A stretch of DNA of 64,000 nucleotides from Luzula sylvatica (GCA_946800325.1 OX326959.1:7150501-7214500); one strand, 5' to 3'; positions 1-13,022 are shown, numbered from the stretch's first letter. Notes: generated by a model not told the origin, from the sequence alone. Numbers and translations are program-made.

Positions 1-595
1 GATTTTTATGATAAAAATCAAACTTTTTAATTTTGAGATATCAAAACAATTGAAAAGATTTGGTAATAAATGACAATTATTTATTTAATGGCATTCATTG
101 ATATAAGATTGTTGACCAAATTCAAGTTCACTACATATTTAATTTAATTTAGTTCTTAGAGGCCATATATTGTGCTCCTTAAATCACACCCATATGGATT
201 AATATTAACCTCTTTCATGATGTTAATACGAATTTGGTATTCTCGATATTTCATATTTAATTTTATTGAAACCTTTTGTATTATTTTATTAATTGAAAAA
301 TCTCTATGATTTTTTTAACATATACTAATTTTAAAAAACTATATGCCATTGATATACATAATTTTAATATTTAATTTAATATATGTATTGTATACAAAAC
401 TAGCATTAAATAAAAAATATATAAACAACAATATAAAAAAAATCCGGAAAATATCGTCACAAAATAATACTATTTCAAAATTTGATTTTAGTGTTCGTTT
501 ATTATTAATAAAACTAACTGCTAAAATTAATATAGATGATGAAATGAAACTAGTGAAGAAAATACAGTTTAAGACCAACAAGAAAATGAACATTT

Positions 596-1440
596 AAGTA
601 TAAAAGAACGTACGCTTTCTTGAGAAAGATTAAGTGTATAATAAAATTGTACATAAAACGGGTGATCGTGAAAATGTATGTACCCCCTCGATCCCCCACA
701 TGCTATGATACCCTAGGGTGGGTAAGAGTGGGTCGAGTTTTCACGATTGTTCATTTTGAAAATGATCGAAAAATAACAAAATCAAAAGTTTTTCTCGTCG
801 TCATCCGTTCAAACGGAATGGTCACTCCGTTCGAACGGAAATGGAGTGAAGGGAAAACAAACGAAAAGATAGGATAAGACTGTTGGGAGTAGTCGAATCC
901 CTATAGTCCGTTCAAACAGAGCTGAGGTTCGTTCGAACGGAAGGAGTAGTGTCTTATGTATAATTGTTATACAATTTGGTTCGTTCGAACGGAACTAGGC
1001 TTGCGTTCCAACGAAGTTATGTCTTCTTTATTTCTATACAATTCAAATAAATCATACATGCATGTAAAATTAAGTTTGGATGGTAAAATTATGCATATGA
1101 GGATAAACAAGCGTACGCGTTCGTGAGAATAATTAAGTATATTATAAGATTGTACACATGAAGAATTCAGGATACATTCCGTTCGAACGGAATGTTTGTC
1201 CATAAGAACGGAAGAGATCGAGGTTGTGATATAATAGTAAATATACGGAGTTGAGACAGGGAGTGTTTTGTCCGTACATAACGCATGTGCGTTCGAACAG
1301 AAGCTCCGATGACTACTCTGTATAGCAGTTATATATTCTTGGACTATCATTATTCTATATACTATATATAAGATTCTCTCTCCATCTAATGAAATCTCCA
1401 ACAAATTAATTCTAATCAGTCTTATCATTACAAAACACAA
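596..1440. repeat. LTR-like sequence with arrayed CGTTCGAACG palindromes (copy A)
   Basis: No convincing coding sequence. The stretch holds about eight near-copies of the 12-bp palindrome CCGTTCGAACGG (for example at 805, 827, 908, 929, 981, 1179 and 1289). It also holds an imperfect direct repeat, built around a GTACG core and ending in a TAATAA-GATTGTACA-like string, at about 600-655 and 1098-1162. The composition resembles a decayed LTR, but I found no TG...CA ends, primer-binding site or flanking target duplication. The short ORFs here look like chance. Confidence 0.4.
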
Positions 1441-3290
1441 TTCTAAAGAGTGTGAACGAAAGAGACAAAGAGATGAAAAATATTTTCTCCATTACAAACA
1501 TAATCGAACAATACTTGTAACCATTTCCACATACGTTTTGTCTACGCAGTTGCGTGAATGACCGAGTAACTACGAGTCAAGTGGATACGAGTAGCTGGAT
1601 CATCCTTTTGATCCTAGTTTGTGATCTATATTTGAAAAAAGAGTTCGAGAAAAAGGCTCTTGATAAGTGTGGGCGTGGGACACACACAGACAACCGAAGT
1701 CGTAATAACCGGTGCAAAGGAGTGTGGACGTGGGACGCACGAGAAGTGACCAGAGTGAAAGAACAACGAGAAACGTAGAAGAGGCACATCAATCCTTCGT
1801 TCGTGATCAATTTCACGAGGTATGGGTTATACTTTCTACCTTATTCGTACACCGAAGTGATAACGTGATATGGGATTTAGGGAACCGTCCCGTATCCCCT
1901 CTTTCGCTGCGCGGGACGGGGGACGGCGATTCCCAAAAGTAAATGAGAAAATCAAACAGTCAAAACCCCATATTCATCTCAAGAGGCATTTGTTCTGGAA
2001 CGAGACACAAAACGTAATAAAATCCCTAAATCCCTGTAAAAGAACAAAAAATACCATAAGAAGTCGAAAAATCGACAAATAAGAGAAAATGGAAAGATGT
2101 TACCCTAGAATTTAGATTCATGCGAATAGTGGATTTAGGATTCGATCAACTCTCGAGAGAAAATCAGAGATGCACAACGCGTCTGCCACCGCAGTCATCT
2201 CCACTGTTTTGCCTCCATTTTCGGCCGCTAAGGTTTCCTCTCGGTCCAGCCATTTTCTTTTCTTTTTCCCGTCACGAAAATGAGAAGAAAAATAGGCGAA
2301 GGGGGAGTAAGTTTGTGAGTCCAAGAGAGGGATTGTTTAGACTCGAATCACATGGACCGTATCGTAATATCATACATCGGTCGAGATAAATTGAGCTCAT
2401 TCAAATTAAGACCATCCGATCCTGAACGGCAGTGACGTGAAAGCATGAAGAAGAGGTAGAAAGTATTGCATTATATTGTAATACATCTCTGTTCTGATGG
2501 GTTTACATAACATATACTATGACCAATCTTGACAATGTTTTTTGGGACCGGTTAAAAAATTACTATCGAAATTACTTGACAACTTATTTTTTAGAGAGTA
2601 TCACATAATCACATAATATAATAAATTACGTACAATTTATAAATACGATTTGCCAAAAATCTAAGGAAGACCACAATCCTCCTCGGGCCCTGTATAAATC
2701 CACCCATGAACACATGAACACATACGATTATATTGTTAAGCAACCTATATCATAGGGAAAATAGAGAAATTATACCATGCCCCTGAGATTCCCCAGCAAC
2801 ATCTCTCCCATCTTTGTTGATTGAATCAGCATGACGTTATCAGAGACATGATATTAATTCGTGGCCCCAATTTACACTTAAACTTTCCACTCAATTAACG
2901 ATGCTTGCAATTAATAATTAATTACAATTATAATATAATTAACGATACAATCAAGATATTTCAATTAACAGTTAAAAATAATAACTAATAATAATTTAAC
3001 AATTAACTTAAACATCCATAATTAAAAAAAAATAACAATTAACTTAAACTTCATTAATTTACAAATAATGTAATTAACAAATAAATTAGTTAACATGAAT
3101 AATAATGATCAAATATAATATTTTAATCATTGGCTTTGCTTGTCTAATAAACACAAACTTTGTATATTTCATGATTTTTGAATTAAATTAGTCACTGTTT
3201 ACCACAGATATAGTAATTAACGTAAATTCTAATTGACATATTTAATAACAATTACTTCTCAAATTAATCACAATTATCATCACTTTTTAC
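1441..3290. other. Gene-poor stretch, possible captured exon near 2169-2320 (copy A)
   Basis: I see no supported gene. Around 2169-2320 a plus-strand reading opens with a serine-, alanine- and valine-rich stretch like a plastid transit peptide (residues STVLPPFSAAKVSSRSS), then stops after about 47 codons. In copy B the matching ATG reads AGG (about 34800), so the reading is not conserved even between copies. The rest is AT-rich sequence, with a GC-rich palindromic piece near 1885-1935. The same description holds for 34071-35921 in copy B. Confidence 0.3.
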
Positions 3291-3475
3291 CAATGTTTTA
3301 AATTTCGATATAGCGGTCCATTGCGCTTGAACTGTAATTTACATATGATCACCGATATTGCGCGATATTGCGACGATATTAAGACGCTATATAGTAGGTT
3401 GCGGTACTGCGTTTTAGAAATATTTATTGTGATTTGCGCTATGACGGCGCAATTGCGCCGCTATTTAAATCACTG
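3291..3475. mobile_element. Short hAT-like MITE (copy A)
   Basis: A 185-bp element. Its left end is CAATGTTTTAAAT and its right end is the inverted partner ATTTAAATCACTG. The inside is rich in GCGATATTGCG-type motifs, as in the larger elements at 10978 and 20847. The 8-bp flanks (CTTTTTAC and, two bases on, GTTTTTAT) are a degraded rather than perfect duplication. It is shared by both copies of the segmental duplication, so it is older than it. Confidence 0.6.
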
Positions 3476-3899
3476 CAGTTTTTATCATATTTAACGGTCT
3501 ATGTCCATTAACAATTCAATAATGGTGAATGTGTTGCATTCATTTTTTTGAACAAGATTACAACAATCAATTTCCAAATAATAGTTCATATATTAGTGAA
3601 CTAATTAATCATAATTATAATATTTTTTGAGAATTAACAATTAATACAAACAAATGAAGGACCAAACATTTCAGAATTAATCATTAACCATCAATTAAAC
3701 AACATTAATTAACATTACAAATTAACACACCAATTTTTTAAAAAAATGTCAATAAATCAATATAAATTACGCAGAAAATTAACAATACATACCAAATTAA
3801 ACGTGAAAACTTCATTTAAACAAGAAATTAGTATTAATCAAGAAATACTAATACAATCAAATTACCAATGAATTATCCCTAAAAACACGAATTAAGAAG

Positions 3900-4334
3900 T
3901 AAATGAATTTAGGTCCAAATACTAAAAAAAATTTGAATTTTTTTGAGAAGTAAATGAATTTAGTTTGTTTAGGTCCAAATACTAAAAAATCTCATATAAA
4001 TTCGGTCCAATTTAAGTCCAAATACTAAAAAAAATTTGGACCATGGTTAGGTCCAAAAAAAAAAAACATATCTATAGAAAATCGCACAAAAATACCTACT
4101 TTGAAAACATTATGTTTTCAGCAAGAAATCGATCAACAACTAAGCTTATTATTGACGAAAATTGCACAAATATTGAATGAAATACACAAAAATAACAGTC
4201 CAAATCTAACATGAAATCCACAAAAACGAAAAACACACAAAATCACAAAAAAAAGATGTGTTTATTTGTGTGTGCAAGAAATCAACAACTAAACAAACTA
4301 AATTAAAAAAAACCCAATCTCATAAAAATCGCAT

Positions 4335-4387
<53 letters not shown>

Positions 4388-4800
4388 TGCGTTCGCCGAT
4401 TAACATTTAAGCCAATTCTGAATTTATATATGGTTTTTTAGTATTTGGACCCAATCTCATAAAAATCCGAAGTAAAAATCTCATATAAATTTAGTTTGTT
4501 TAGGTCCAAATACTAAAAATCTCATATGAATTTAGTTTGTTTAGGTCCAAATACTAAAAATCTCATAAAAATCCTATGGGGTTAAAATTAACCATGAATT
4601 TAGGTCTAAACAAACTAAATCCGAAGCCAATTCACCGATTAACATTTAACCCAATCTCATAAAAATCTCATATAAATTCGCATCTGGGTTTATATATGGT
4701 TCGGTCCAATTTTGAATTTTTTTGAAATTCGATTAACAGTTAATGCGTTCACCGATTAACATTTAAGCCAGATCCGAAGTAATTCAAACCATCATCAAAC
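3900..4800. repeat. Locally repeated AT-rich sequence with a GA microsatellite (copy A)
   Basis: Contains about six scattered copies of GGTCCAAATACTAAAAA, often followed by TCTCATATAAAT, and three copies of ACCGATTAACATTTAA. A (GA)n tract lies at 4339-4383. No coding capacity. A near-palindrome (CATGCTGATT next to GAATCAGCATG) follows at 4859-4879, and a related TTGATTGAATCAGCATGA lies at 2819. The whole 2780-4950 stretch may be one old element with degraded inverted ends, but I could not fix its borders. Confidence 0.5.
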
Positions 4801-5594
4801 CCTTATAGGGGGTTTTTTTTGGATATGATTAAAAGACCCCATGTTAACCAGTGACATCATGCTGATTGAATCAGCATGTGCTTGGGGAAATATGAGGCAC
4901 CATATATGCCTTCGGGAATATATACTTGGCTCCCCAAACACACCCCAATATCTTTGATGAGTGGGCAAAATGAGCTAATTAGTATTTTTAATTTACTCCA
5001 TTGAATGTTAATTAACATCTTCAATTAATATGTCAATAATTTATAATAAATAAATATTAAGAAATGGTAATTGATGTGTCAATTTAATTAAACGACAAAT
5101 TCAATCGTTAATCGAGTCAATTAATAGTATTAATCAATTCAATTAATTATTTATTGTCACCTCATCAAGACATTAATTTGATGTTTGAGGGACTGAATAT
5201 ATAACCCTTACATCATATGGATGATGTCATGAAAAAAAATGAAATTTCCAGTGATTTTTGGTGGTTGAAAAATATTCATTTAATTAACATCATGTTTTGA
5301 AAATTCATCCTTAACTGTCTTTCTAAAATTTCGACATAAAATGGCATTGAACGTTTAAATATCTATTATGTTAAAACAACAAGGCAATATTCTAAATTGA
5401 AACATACAAAGATAGACTATATCAAAAAATATTAAATGTGCTTCACGACTTATTAATTATATTTAAAAACATATTTATTGAGAATCGTTCATCGATCTCA
5501 AGTAACTTTGCCTGCTTCTTAGTCTTGCTCATCTTATTATGAAACTTTTACAACTTTTCTTTGTTTAATGTAATTTCCGTATGATCTTCGTCTT

Positions 5595-6090
5595 TAGAGG
5601 TGTTCAAACGGTTCGGTTTATCCGGATAACAAATTGAACCGGTCAAAATCAATTTAATCGGTCGGTTGAAAAAATAACATTGTTTGGTTTATTCAGTTCA
5701 GTTTGATTTTGGAATTATGAAAGCAGATTAAACCGAACCCATCGAATAACATACAATTTTCATATTTTATTATATATTAATGCGAAATTTTAAGAAATTG
5801 ATATAATAATTTTATAAAATAATATAATTATATTTTATAATATGTATCTATATTTTTTTGATAAATAAAAAATATTTTTTTATTAATTTATTTTTATTTT
5901 AAAATTATAATGTTTCTCGTCCGGTTTAACCGAATAAACCGAATAACAATTCAGTTTATTCGGTTCGACTTTTAATCGGTTCAAAATTTAAACGTTTCGG
6001 TTCGATTTGAATTTAGTTTTATTCGGTTTCAATCGGTTTTCATCTTATTATGTTCGATTTGAACCGAACCGACCGAATTATCATTCCTAT
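5595..6090. mobile_element. Remnant of a hAT-type element (copy A)
   Basis: Begins with TAGAGGTGTTCAAACGGTTC and is filled with inverted and direct CGGTTCGGTTTA and TAAACCGAATAA motifs, the subterminal style of the TAGGGGTGTCAATGG element at 26749. The far end (about 6050-6090, GAACCGAACCGACCGAATT) is inverted relative to the start but not a clean terminal repeat, and I could not confirm a target-site duplication. The matching region in copy B is about 38226-38730. Confidence 0.4.
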
Positions 6091-6103
6091 TCGTCGCAAT
6101 TTC

Positions 6104-6109
<6 letters not shown>

Positions 6110-6173
<64 letters not shown>
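6110..6173 (+). repeat. (GA)n microsatellite upstream of the plus-strand RGLG gene (copy A)
   Basis: About 64 bp of GA broken once by ACAG, ending about 200 bp upstream of the RGLG start codon. Plant BBR/BPC proteins bind GA repeats, so a promoter role is possible, but that is inference. Confidence 0.95.
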
Positions 6174-6176
<3 letters not shown>

Positions 6177-6324
6177 ACTTTGAAATTAATGGAATTCATA
6201 ATGCAAAAGTTTTCCTTCTTTTAGTTTATAAACGGAACATTCTTGCAAGTTGTCACGTCTAATTTACACCTATTAATTTGTTCATAAAAAACTTGTAAAC
6301 TTCTCAGAAAGTGCTGAAAAATGT

Positions 6325-6334
6325 GTATATATAA
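6325..6334 (+). promoter_or_regulatory. Probable TATA box of the plus-strand RGLG gene (copy A)
   Basis: TATATATAATAA lies about 40 bp before the ATG at 6373, giving a very short predicted 5' leader. It is identical in copy B at about 39046-39055. Position and sequence only; no transcript data. Confidence 0.4.
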
Positions 6335-6372
6335 TAAGCAATGTTCCTCCTAATTATCATTCCTCCAAAAAA

Positions 6373-9300
6373 ATGGAAGGTTCCGGTCTTAAAAAATCTC
6401 GATATTCAGTCATAAAAGATTGTTATGATTCTGTAGAGCAGGTATTATCTAGAAGAATTATTTTTTTAAATTGTTAATTAATTTTCCAAGAAAAAAAAAT
6501 ATGCTGCAACGCGAAGTTTTATATATCTTCTCTCTTATTATTTGTTGTAGATTACTACAGAGCTCGTGAAAGCCGGTCTCGAGTCTTCAAATCTTATTAT
6601 TGGCATTGATTTCACAAAGAGTAATGATTGGACTGGTATGCAGATCGGCAAAGTTCCGAGTTATGAAAAAAACATATATCTTTACTTTGTCCTAAATATA
6701 TGTTTTTCTTAAAATCTTAATTATATATGTTTGATTTGTTTTTATTGAATATACAAGTTTGCGAGTTGACTTTGAGTTATTAATTTCGAGCTAATTTTCA
6801 GGTTAAAATTGAACTATAAGAGTTTATTTTGACAGGTAAAAAATCATTCAGTGGATTGAGCTTGCATCATATAAGCAATCAACTAAATCATTATGAACAC
6901 GCAATTTCTATAATTGGACAAACATTGTCGGATTTTGACGAAGATAACTTGATTCCATGTTTTGGGTTCGGCGATGGTAATTTAATTTATAATGAAAATA
7001 TTAATTTAATTTATCCTTGTTATTTCAAAAACAATATTTTTTTCTTTTTTCCAGTTTCGACACATGATTGTGATGTTTTCAGCTTTTACCCTGATCATAG
7101 ACCATGCAATGGATGTACTGAGGCATTAACACGATATAGAGATCTCGTGCCGTACCTGCATTTATCTGGTAAAGAAATTACTGTTATAATTTTTTTGATG
7201 AAAATTTTACGGTGATAGTTTACACTTTACACTAGGTTTTATAAATATTTAACTAATTTTTATGAAAATTTTTGATGAAAATTACTGCACAGGACCAACT
7301 TCTTTTGCTCCTATGATCGAAATGGCTATGTCAATCGTCAAAGAAAGTGGCGGCCAATATCATGTTTTACTAATTATTGCTGATGGTCAAGTAAGTAAAA
7401 ATTCCTAAAATCGCTTATCACCACAACGCGGCTTATTTACCAATTAAAGGATAATTTGTAGGTTACAAGGAGTGTAGATACTGAAGATGGAAAATTGAGT
7501 CCACAAGAACAAATGACCATCGAAGCCATTGTTAAAGCCAGGTAATCTAGCTAGAAAATGATTGAAAATATTGTAAAATGAAATGTTTTTCTTAATTTAT
7601 GAAATGAAGTGTTTTTCTTAATTTCTATAAAGTAAGATCGATCTTATTTTTCTCATATTGCAGTGAATTCCCTTTGTCGATAATTTTAGTTGGAGTTGGA
7701 GATGGTCCATGGGACATGATGATGCAATTCGACGATAATATCCCAGCCAGATCTTTTGATAACTTTCAGGTAAATTAAATTTCTTGGGAAAACTTTCATA
7801 ACTACTAGCTTTACTCCCCGCGCCATTGCGCGGGGCAGATTTTTTTTTTTTTTTTTTTTTGATGTTTCAATTTTGTTGGTTGCATTATGTGGTACTGTAT
7901 TTTTTATGAATTTGTTTTGCTCTGTGTTAGTTTAGTGTTTCTTTTTTGTGCTGAGGCGAGAAATGTTGTAAGCTCTTTTTTTTAGCATGTTTGAAATGAA
8001 ATTGTGTTAATGCAAATAGATAGTCATACATAGGAGTGTTCTGAGTACCATACAGTCATATATACATACAAAGATAAGAGGGTATTCCGACAATTTGGGT
8101 GAAATGGAAACAAAACTTCGGCTTGTTTTCTCAACAGTGCTTTATTTCGCATACACTATGACGCACACACATGAAATTTGCGAAGACCAAGGACCAGACA
8201 ATCGCAGAACAAATCTGGTAAGAACCAAAAAAAATTCCCAAAAATTAATAAATTTGCGAAGAGGTCCCTGCTTTGTCCCTAAATTACAAAGAAATCCCTC
8301 TATTATGAAGTAAAATCAAAAGAAAAAAAATATTGTAAAAAGACGTACCGTTGGTTTAATATAGAACGTCCGTGACCAAGAAACATCGCTTGATCCCCTG
8401 AAATACATGTAATCTACACAACCACGAATGAAATTCAGGGATAAACGGAAATTTCAAAATATGTAGGGATGAAAATAGAAAAAATACCTCGGTAAGTGTA
8501 CACACTTGATGGAGAGGCAGTTGAATCAGTCCTTCCCTCTGAGATCGTAAATGATTTTGATGGCACTCATGCTCGTGTTTAGATCCGTACCAGGTTCCTC
8601 TGACCAGAAAGTCACTCGTGTGTTTAACGAAAAATTATAATAAAAATAGAGTACTTCTTTTAAAAATTAAATCGGATATCATAGGTACAAAGATTACCTC
8701 AGCATAGGACGAATGGATTGTACACCGGTACTATAGCTTGTAAGATAATGACTTTGTCGTAACAAAATATAGCTTTCTTGTGCTTGATATAAAAGAAAAG
8801 AATTTTTTTCTTCGACGGTCATAATTGATATTTTCATTTTTGAAGGGGGCATTTTGGTCAATTATGAATTAATGTATAACTCACCATTTTTTTTTCTCAA
8901 AAAAAAATGTATAACTCACCAGCTAAAGGACCCGCGACTCCACTCATGACGATTCCTTCGAATCAGACTTGGAGTGCTCCGAGTTTTCTCTGAGACTGAT
9001 TGCTTTGTTTTGAGCACTTCTGCAAATTATTTGTCCCTCCAGAAAATATTATTCCAAGGAAAAAACATTAATTAATTAACTATCTGATTTGTTAGTTCAT
9101 TTTTGCTCCTACAAAATATTATTCGAAACAAATGACATTAATCAATTAAATAATTACTGAATTAATTCCCTGATTTGCTCACTCTCCTCAGCATCGATCA
9201 CTTTAGGAGAAAACGGTCATAACAAATTCACTTTCGTACCGGTCTCCAATCTCGTGTCCCAACTCGTAATTTGGTTATTCATTTTACTCGCACCTGTACC

Positions 9301-11373
9301 AAACAAAAAAAATCAGAATTTCGTTTTGGCCCATGCCAAATATTCTTCTAAACAAATGACATTAAAGTAATACCTCCCCTAGTCAAGAATAATACAAAAG
9401 AGAAGTTAAAATGTTCAAAGTTGGATCAAAATCAGTCTACAAATTGAACAAATCAAAATGAAATGAATTAAATATGCACGAATGATCAACACAGAATCAA
9501 ATCAGACAAAAAACACCCCAGTAATGACATCAAACTCTTCAGTGGAGAAAGTACAAATTGAATAGACAAAATAACAATTGAACTAAAAAAAAAAGAGATG
9601 CATTGTTGTACCTGTAGAGAAGTGTCGACCAAAAATCTAACCATATTGACTCTCATCCCTCTCTCGGGCGATTGCGCAGTCACTTTTTCTCTCTTTCTCA
9701 AGATCGGAGGAAACAGGGAAAACCCTAATTTGTAGTCAGAACCGGAGTTGCCGACAAAAGAACCAAATCATCACTGAAAACACCAAATTTCAAGCAAGGA
9801 ACCATCACCCAAAAACAACACAACGGAAATAAATCAGCAAATAAAGCGAGAAACGAAGAAAAACAAACCTTAAGCGAAAAACGCCGAGAAAAGACCCTTA
9901 AGAGAAGATGAAACATCACACATACATCCCACCCAAGATCCTGATGCAAGCGAAGGCCACCGCCGATCTCCCCATCCATTTCGTCTTCTGCCGCCCTCTG
10001 TCATCACTCCCTCTTTCTCGTCTAGGGTTTTTTCAGCGTGAATGAACTGGAGAGAGAAAGAGAGGAGAAAGAGAGCAGAGAAAGAAGTATACATGATTTT
10101 TTGGAGAAAAATTTGAATAGAAATGGTTCACGGTGAACCAACAACAGTTTATTTAGTATGTATGTATATTTTAATATTCGGTGTATGAAAACCAAGCTCA
10201 TCCGAGAAACGGACGGTTCAGATCAGAACCGCCTAAAATTATGAAGATCAGACGGTACAGATGAAAAGAGTGGCGTGGCTCAACGTAGAAATAGAAAAAA
10301 CTGTAGAATTATACTAATTAAAATGTGAGAATTGTAAGTTTCTTTTTTTCTGTAATTTTAATTTTAGTTCGTGAATTTTACCGAGATAATGTCAAAAAAC
10401 ATTCCTCAATCCAAAAAAGAAGCCGAATTTGCTCTCGCGGCTCTAATGGAAATTCCATCTCAGTATAAAGCAACAATTGAACTTGGAATCTTAGGGTATT
10501 TTATTTATGTGATCATGCAAAAAAATAAATTTAGCATATATCTACATATCATCATATATGAACGATGAAATTCGTATTTTATATAGTCGACAAACTGGAA
10601 GGAGCCCATTGAGGGCACCACTTCCTCCACCCGTATCTCAATATTCTACATTGCATAACACATCACAGAATATAATCGGTACGGTACCAAATATTGGTAA
10701 CAGCTCTAATAATACGACGTCTCGTTCCACTGGTTTCGACGATCAGGTAATTAATTTTATTCTTAGGATTTTTCTTTCGGTATTTCATACTAGCAACATC
10801 AATTTGATTGTTAATTTAAGTTGAACTAATTTAATTTATTTTTTTAATTTTAACAGTATGTTTGTCCTATATGCCATGCAAATAAAAAGAATATGGCTTT
10901 CGGATGTGGACACCAGGTATATATATTAATATAGTTCGTTGACAAAATAAAAGAAAATCTAATTAATAATTAATTATCAGTGTTTTAAATAGCGGCGCTG
11001 TAGCGCCGCTATAGCGCGCTCTAGCGGGTTTTGGGAGGCAAACGCTGCATCGCTTCGGAATATAGCACTGTAGCGTTTTGTTCCGCTGCAACGCTGCAAC
11101 GCTATAGCGGACCGCTATTGCGTTGAAGCGTTCAATTATAGCGTCCGTAGCGGCGCTATAGCGTGATGATGATGATGATTATTATTATTATTGTTGTTGT
11201 TGTTGTTGTTATTAAATAATAATCACTATTATCATTACACAATAATAATAATTGTTATTAAATAATAGTAATAATATTAATAATAATTATTATTATTATT
11301 ATTATTGTTATTATTATTATTGGTACTAAATAATATTAACAATAATAATAATAATAATAATGACAACGATACA

Positions 11374-11453
<80 letters not shown>

Positions 11454-13022
11454 TAATAATAATAATAGTAATAATAATAAGCATACTTACTATTATTATT
11501 ATTATTATTATAGGAAAAATAAGATAATAACAACATCAACAACAACTATTAATAGCCTTATTATAATTACAATAATTACAATAATAAAAAGAATAACAAA
11601 AGTAATAATAATAATAATAATAATAATAATATATTTTTCTTAGAGATGAATTTTAATTTATGTTAGTTTGCGAGGTTGATATAAATATGCATTCAACATA
11701 ATTTTATTTATAATATTGAACCGCTAATTTATATTTATATTTGTATTGTAGTATTATAAAAATAATAATTTCGATCAAAAATCCGCTGTGATGGTGAAGC
11801 GGCGCTATATCGCCCGATAACGCTAAACGCTAAATTAAACGTCAAAACGCTGCATGCCGCTGCACGCTATTTAAAACATTGTTAATTATAAATGCTCAAA
11901 ATAATCTTTTGTAAAAAAATAATCATAAAATCACCCAATAATATTAGTGAGTTCCATTCATTCGAAATTTCAAGTAATTTTCAAATTGCGGATTGTAATT
12001 AAGATGAATATACAGAATAAAATACTATTCTATTTGTAATTTTCAAATTGCGGATTCGAATAAAATCTATAAATGGATATCTATTTTTGTTGAAATCATG
12101 AACCCGTTTATAATATATTCAATAAGCAATAATTCTATTTCTCAATTCATAAATACCCAAAAGCAATAATTTTATTTTAGTTTTCAATAGAACGAATACA
12201 ATTGTTAGTTTCTATTTTTCCAAGTTCATTTCCTTCTTTCTCTCATTTTTATAATTTAATATATTTTTTAATATGTTTATTGATTTTAAAGTAAAAAATA
12301 ATATGGACTTGATATTTAAAAATAATTTTATGTTATCACATAATAGTATCCGTTGCAATATACGAATACGAATACGATTCGAATTTGTATTTGTATTTTT
12401 ATTCGATTATTCGTATTCGGTAATATCCAAAATTTCAATTCTGTATCCATATTTGTTTAATATCCGAACTTTATCCGGATTCAGATAGTTATATCCGAGG
12501 AAAACATACGAATATTAATTTGGTACTGCTACAATTCGAATTGTAACCGAATAACACCCCTACATATTAATTTCATTCATGTAAATTAAGATTTTGGGTT
12601 GTAATAAGTTTTTTGGGTTATGTATATATGTAAGGTATTTTTCTTATTTTATCCTTCTAAAAGTTTTTTTTTGTTTAAAGAGTCACGTGGGCTTAATCCG
12701 TCTTCTTCTTTCTTTTCTTTTTTTTCTTTTTTTTTGGAGGTTCAAAGCCCGTGGGCCGGGGCTTAATCCGTCTTCTAAAGTTAAAAATATCAATTTAACA
12801 TGAATTTTTCTTATTTTATTCTTCTAAAGTTTCAAAATGATTTTACTCTTCTAAAGTAAAAAAATATCAATTTTACCCTTTTAAAACGATGCTGATGAGT
12901 TTATTTTACATGTAACTAAATCCTAAACTTTTACATTGTAGACATGTGACGAGTGTAGCAAGAACTTGGAAAAATGTCCAATTTGTCGTACTTCGATAAA
13001 AACAAGGATAAAATTGTATTAA
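6373..13022 (+). CDS. RGLG: RGLG-type RING E3 ubiquitin ligase, copy A, 11 exons
   Basis: Predicted RING E3 ligase of the plant RGLG (copine/vWA plus RING) family. Exons: 6373-6441, 6551-6635, 6836-6976, 7055-7168, 7293-7390, 7462-7541, 7664-7769, 10368-10495, 10587-10746, 10857-10916, 12942-13022. All introns are GT-AG and all phases agree, giving 350 aa. The vWA/copine domain spans about residues 30-245, with the MIDAS-like motif [10 protein letters not shown], then GPTSFAP and [11 protein letters not shown]3HC4 RING occupies residues 305-345 (VCPIC, FGCGHQTCDEC, CPIC) and ends in TRIKLY. Known RGLG1/2 start with an N-myristoylation glycine and a long low-complexity leader. This protein starts with MEGSG just before the domain, so membrane anchoring is not expected. 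Intron 7 carries a Helitron and intron 10 a hAT element. I see no coding difference from copy B. Confidence 0.93.
7805..10290 (-). mobile_element. Gene-capturing Helitron in RGLG intron 7 (copy A)
   Basis: Read on the minus strand, the element ends with a GC-rich hairpin (CCCCGCGC/GCGCGGGG, plus 7816-7835), about seven bases, then CTAG followed by T: the classic Helitron 3' end. The 5' end is not fixed (somewhere in 10255-10320). The minus strand holds exon-like pieces with splice-like borders near 8350-8395, 8480-8620, 8700-8740 and 8920-8985. One reads [18 protein letters not shown] do not recognise the source gene. The RGLG relic at 51383-51562 has a short intron 7 without this element, which supports it being an insertion. 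Confidence 0.7.
10978..11881. mobile_element. Non-autonomous hAT element in RGLG intron 10 (copy A)
   Basis: A 904-bp element with ends CAGTGTTTTAAATAGCG and CGCTATTTAAAACATTG, flanked by a perfect 8-bp duplication TTAATTAT (10970-10977 and 11882-11889). Both subterminal regions are packed with AGCGGCGCTATAGCG-type motifs, probably transposase-binding sites. The middle is a long AAT/ATT microsatellite (about 11166-11630) whose Asn and Tyr ORFs are artefacts. No transposase is present. Shared with copy B. Confidence 0.92.

Noticed and set aside
800..1300. Heat-shock elements in the TTCGAA palindromes
   Set aside because: The heat-shock consensus needs two bases between TTC and GAA; here they are adjacent.
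6803..6835. Alternative RGLG exon 3 acceptor at TTTTCAG/GTTAAA (6802)
   Set aside because: Using it puts an in-frame stop before the conserved [11 protein letters not shown] segment; the acceptor at 6835 restores the family reading.
6829..7215. A 128-codon open frame starting just before RGLG exon 3
   Set aside because: It is exons 3 and 4 read through intron 3. Conserved phases and splice sites fit the spliced model far better, and the apparent start is intronic.
11305..11643. ORFs of long Asn or Tyr runs (also at 44026-44367)
   Set aside because: Produced by the AAT/ATT microsatellite inside a hAT element; no non-repeat protein sequence.
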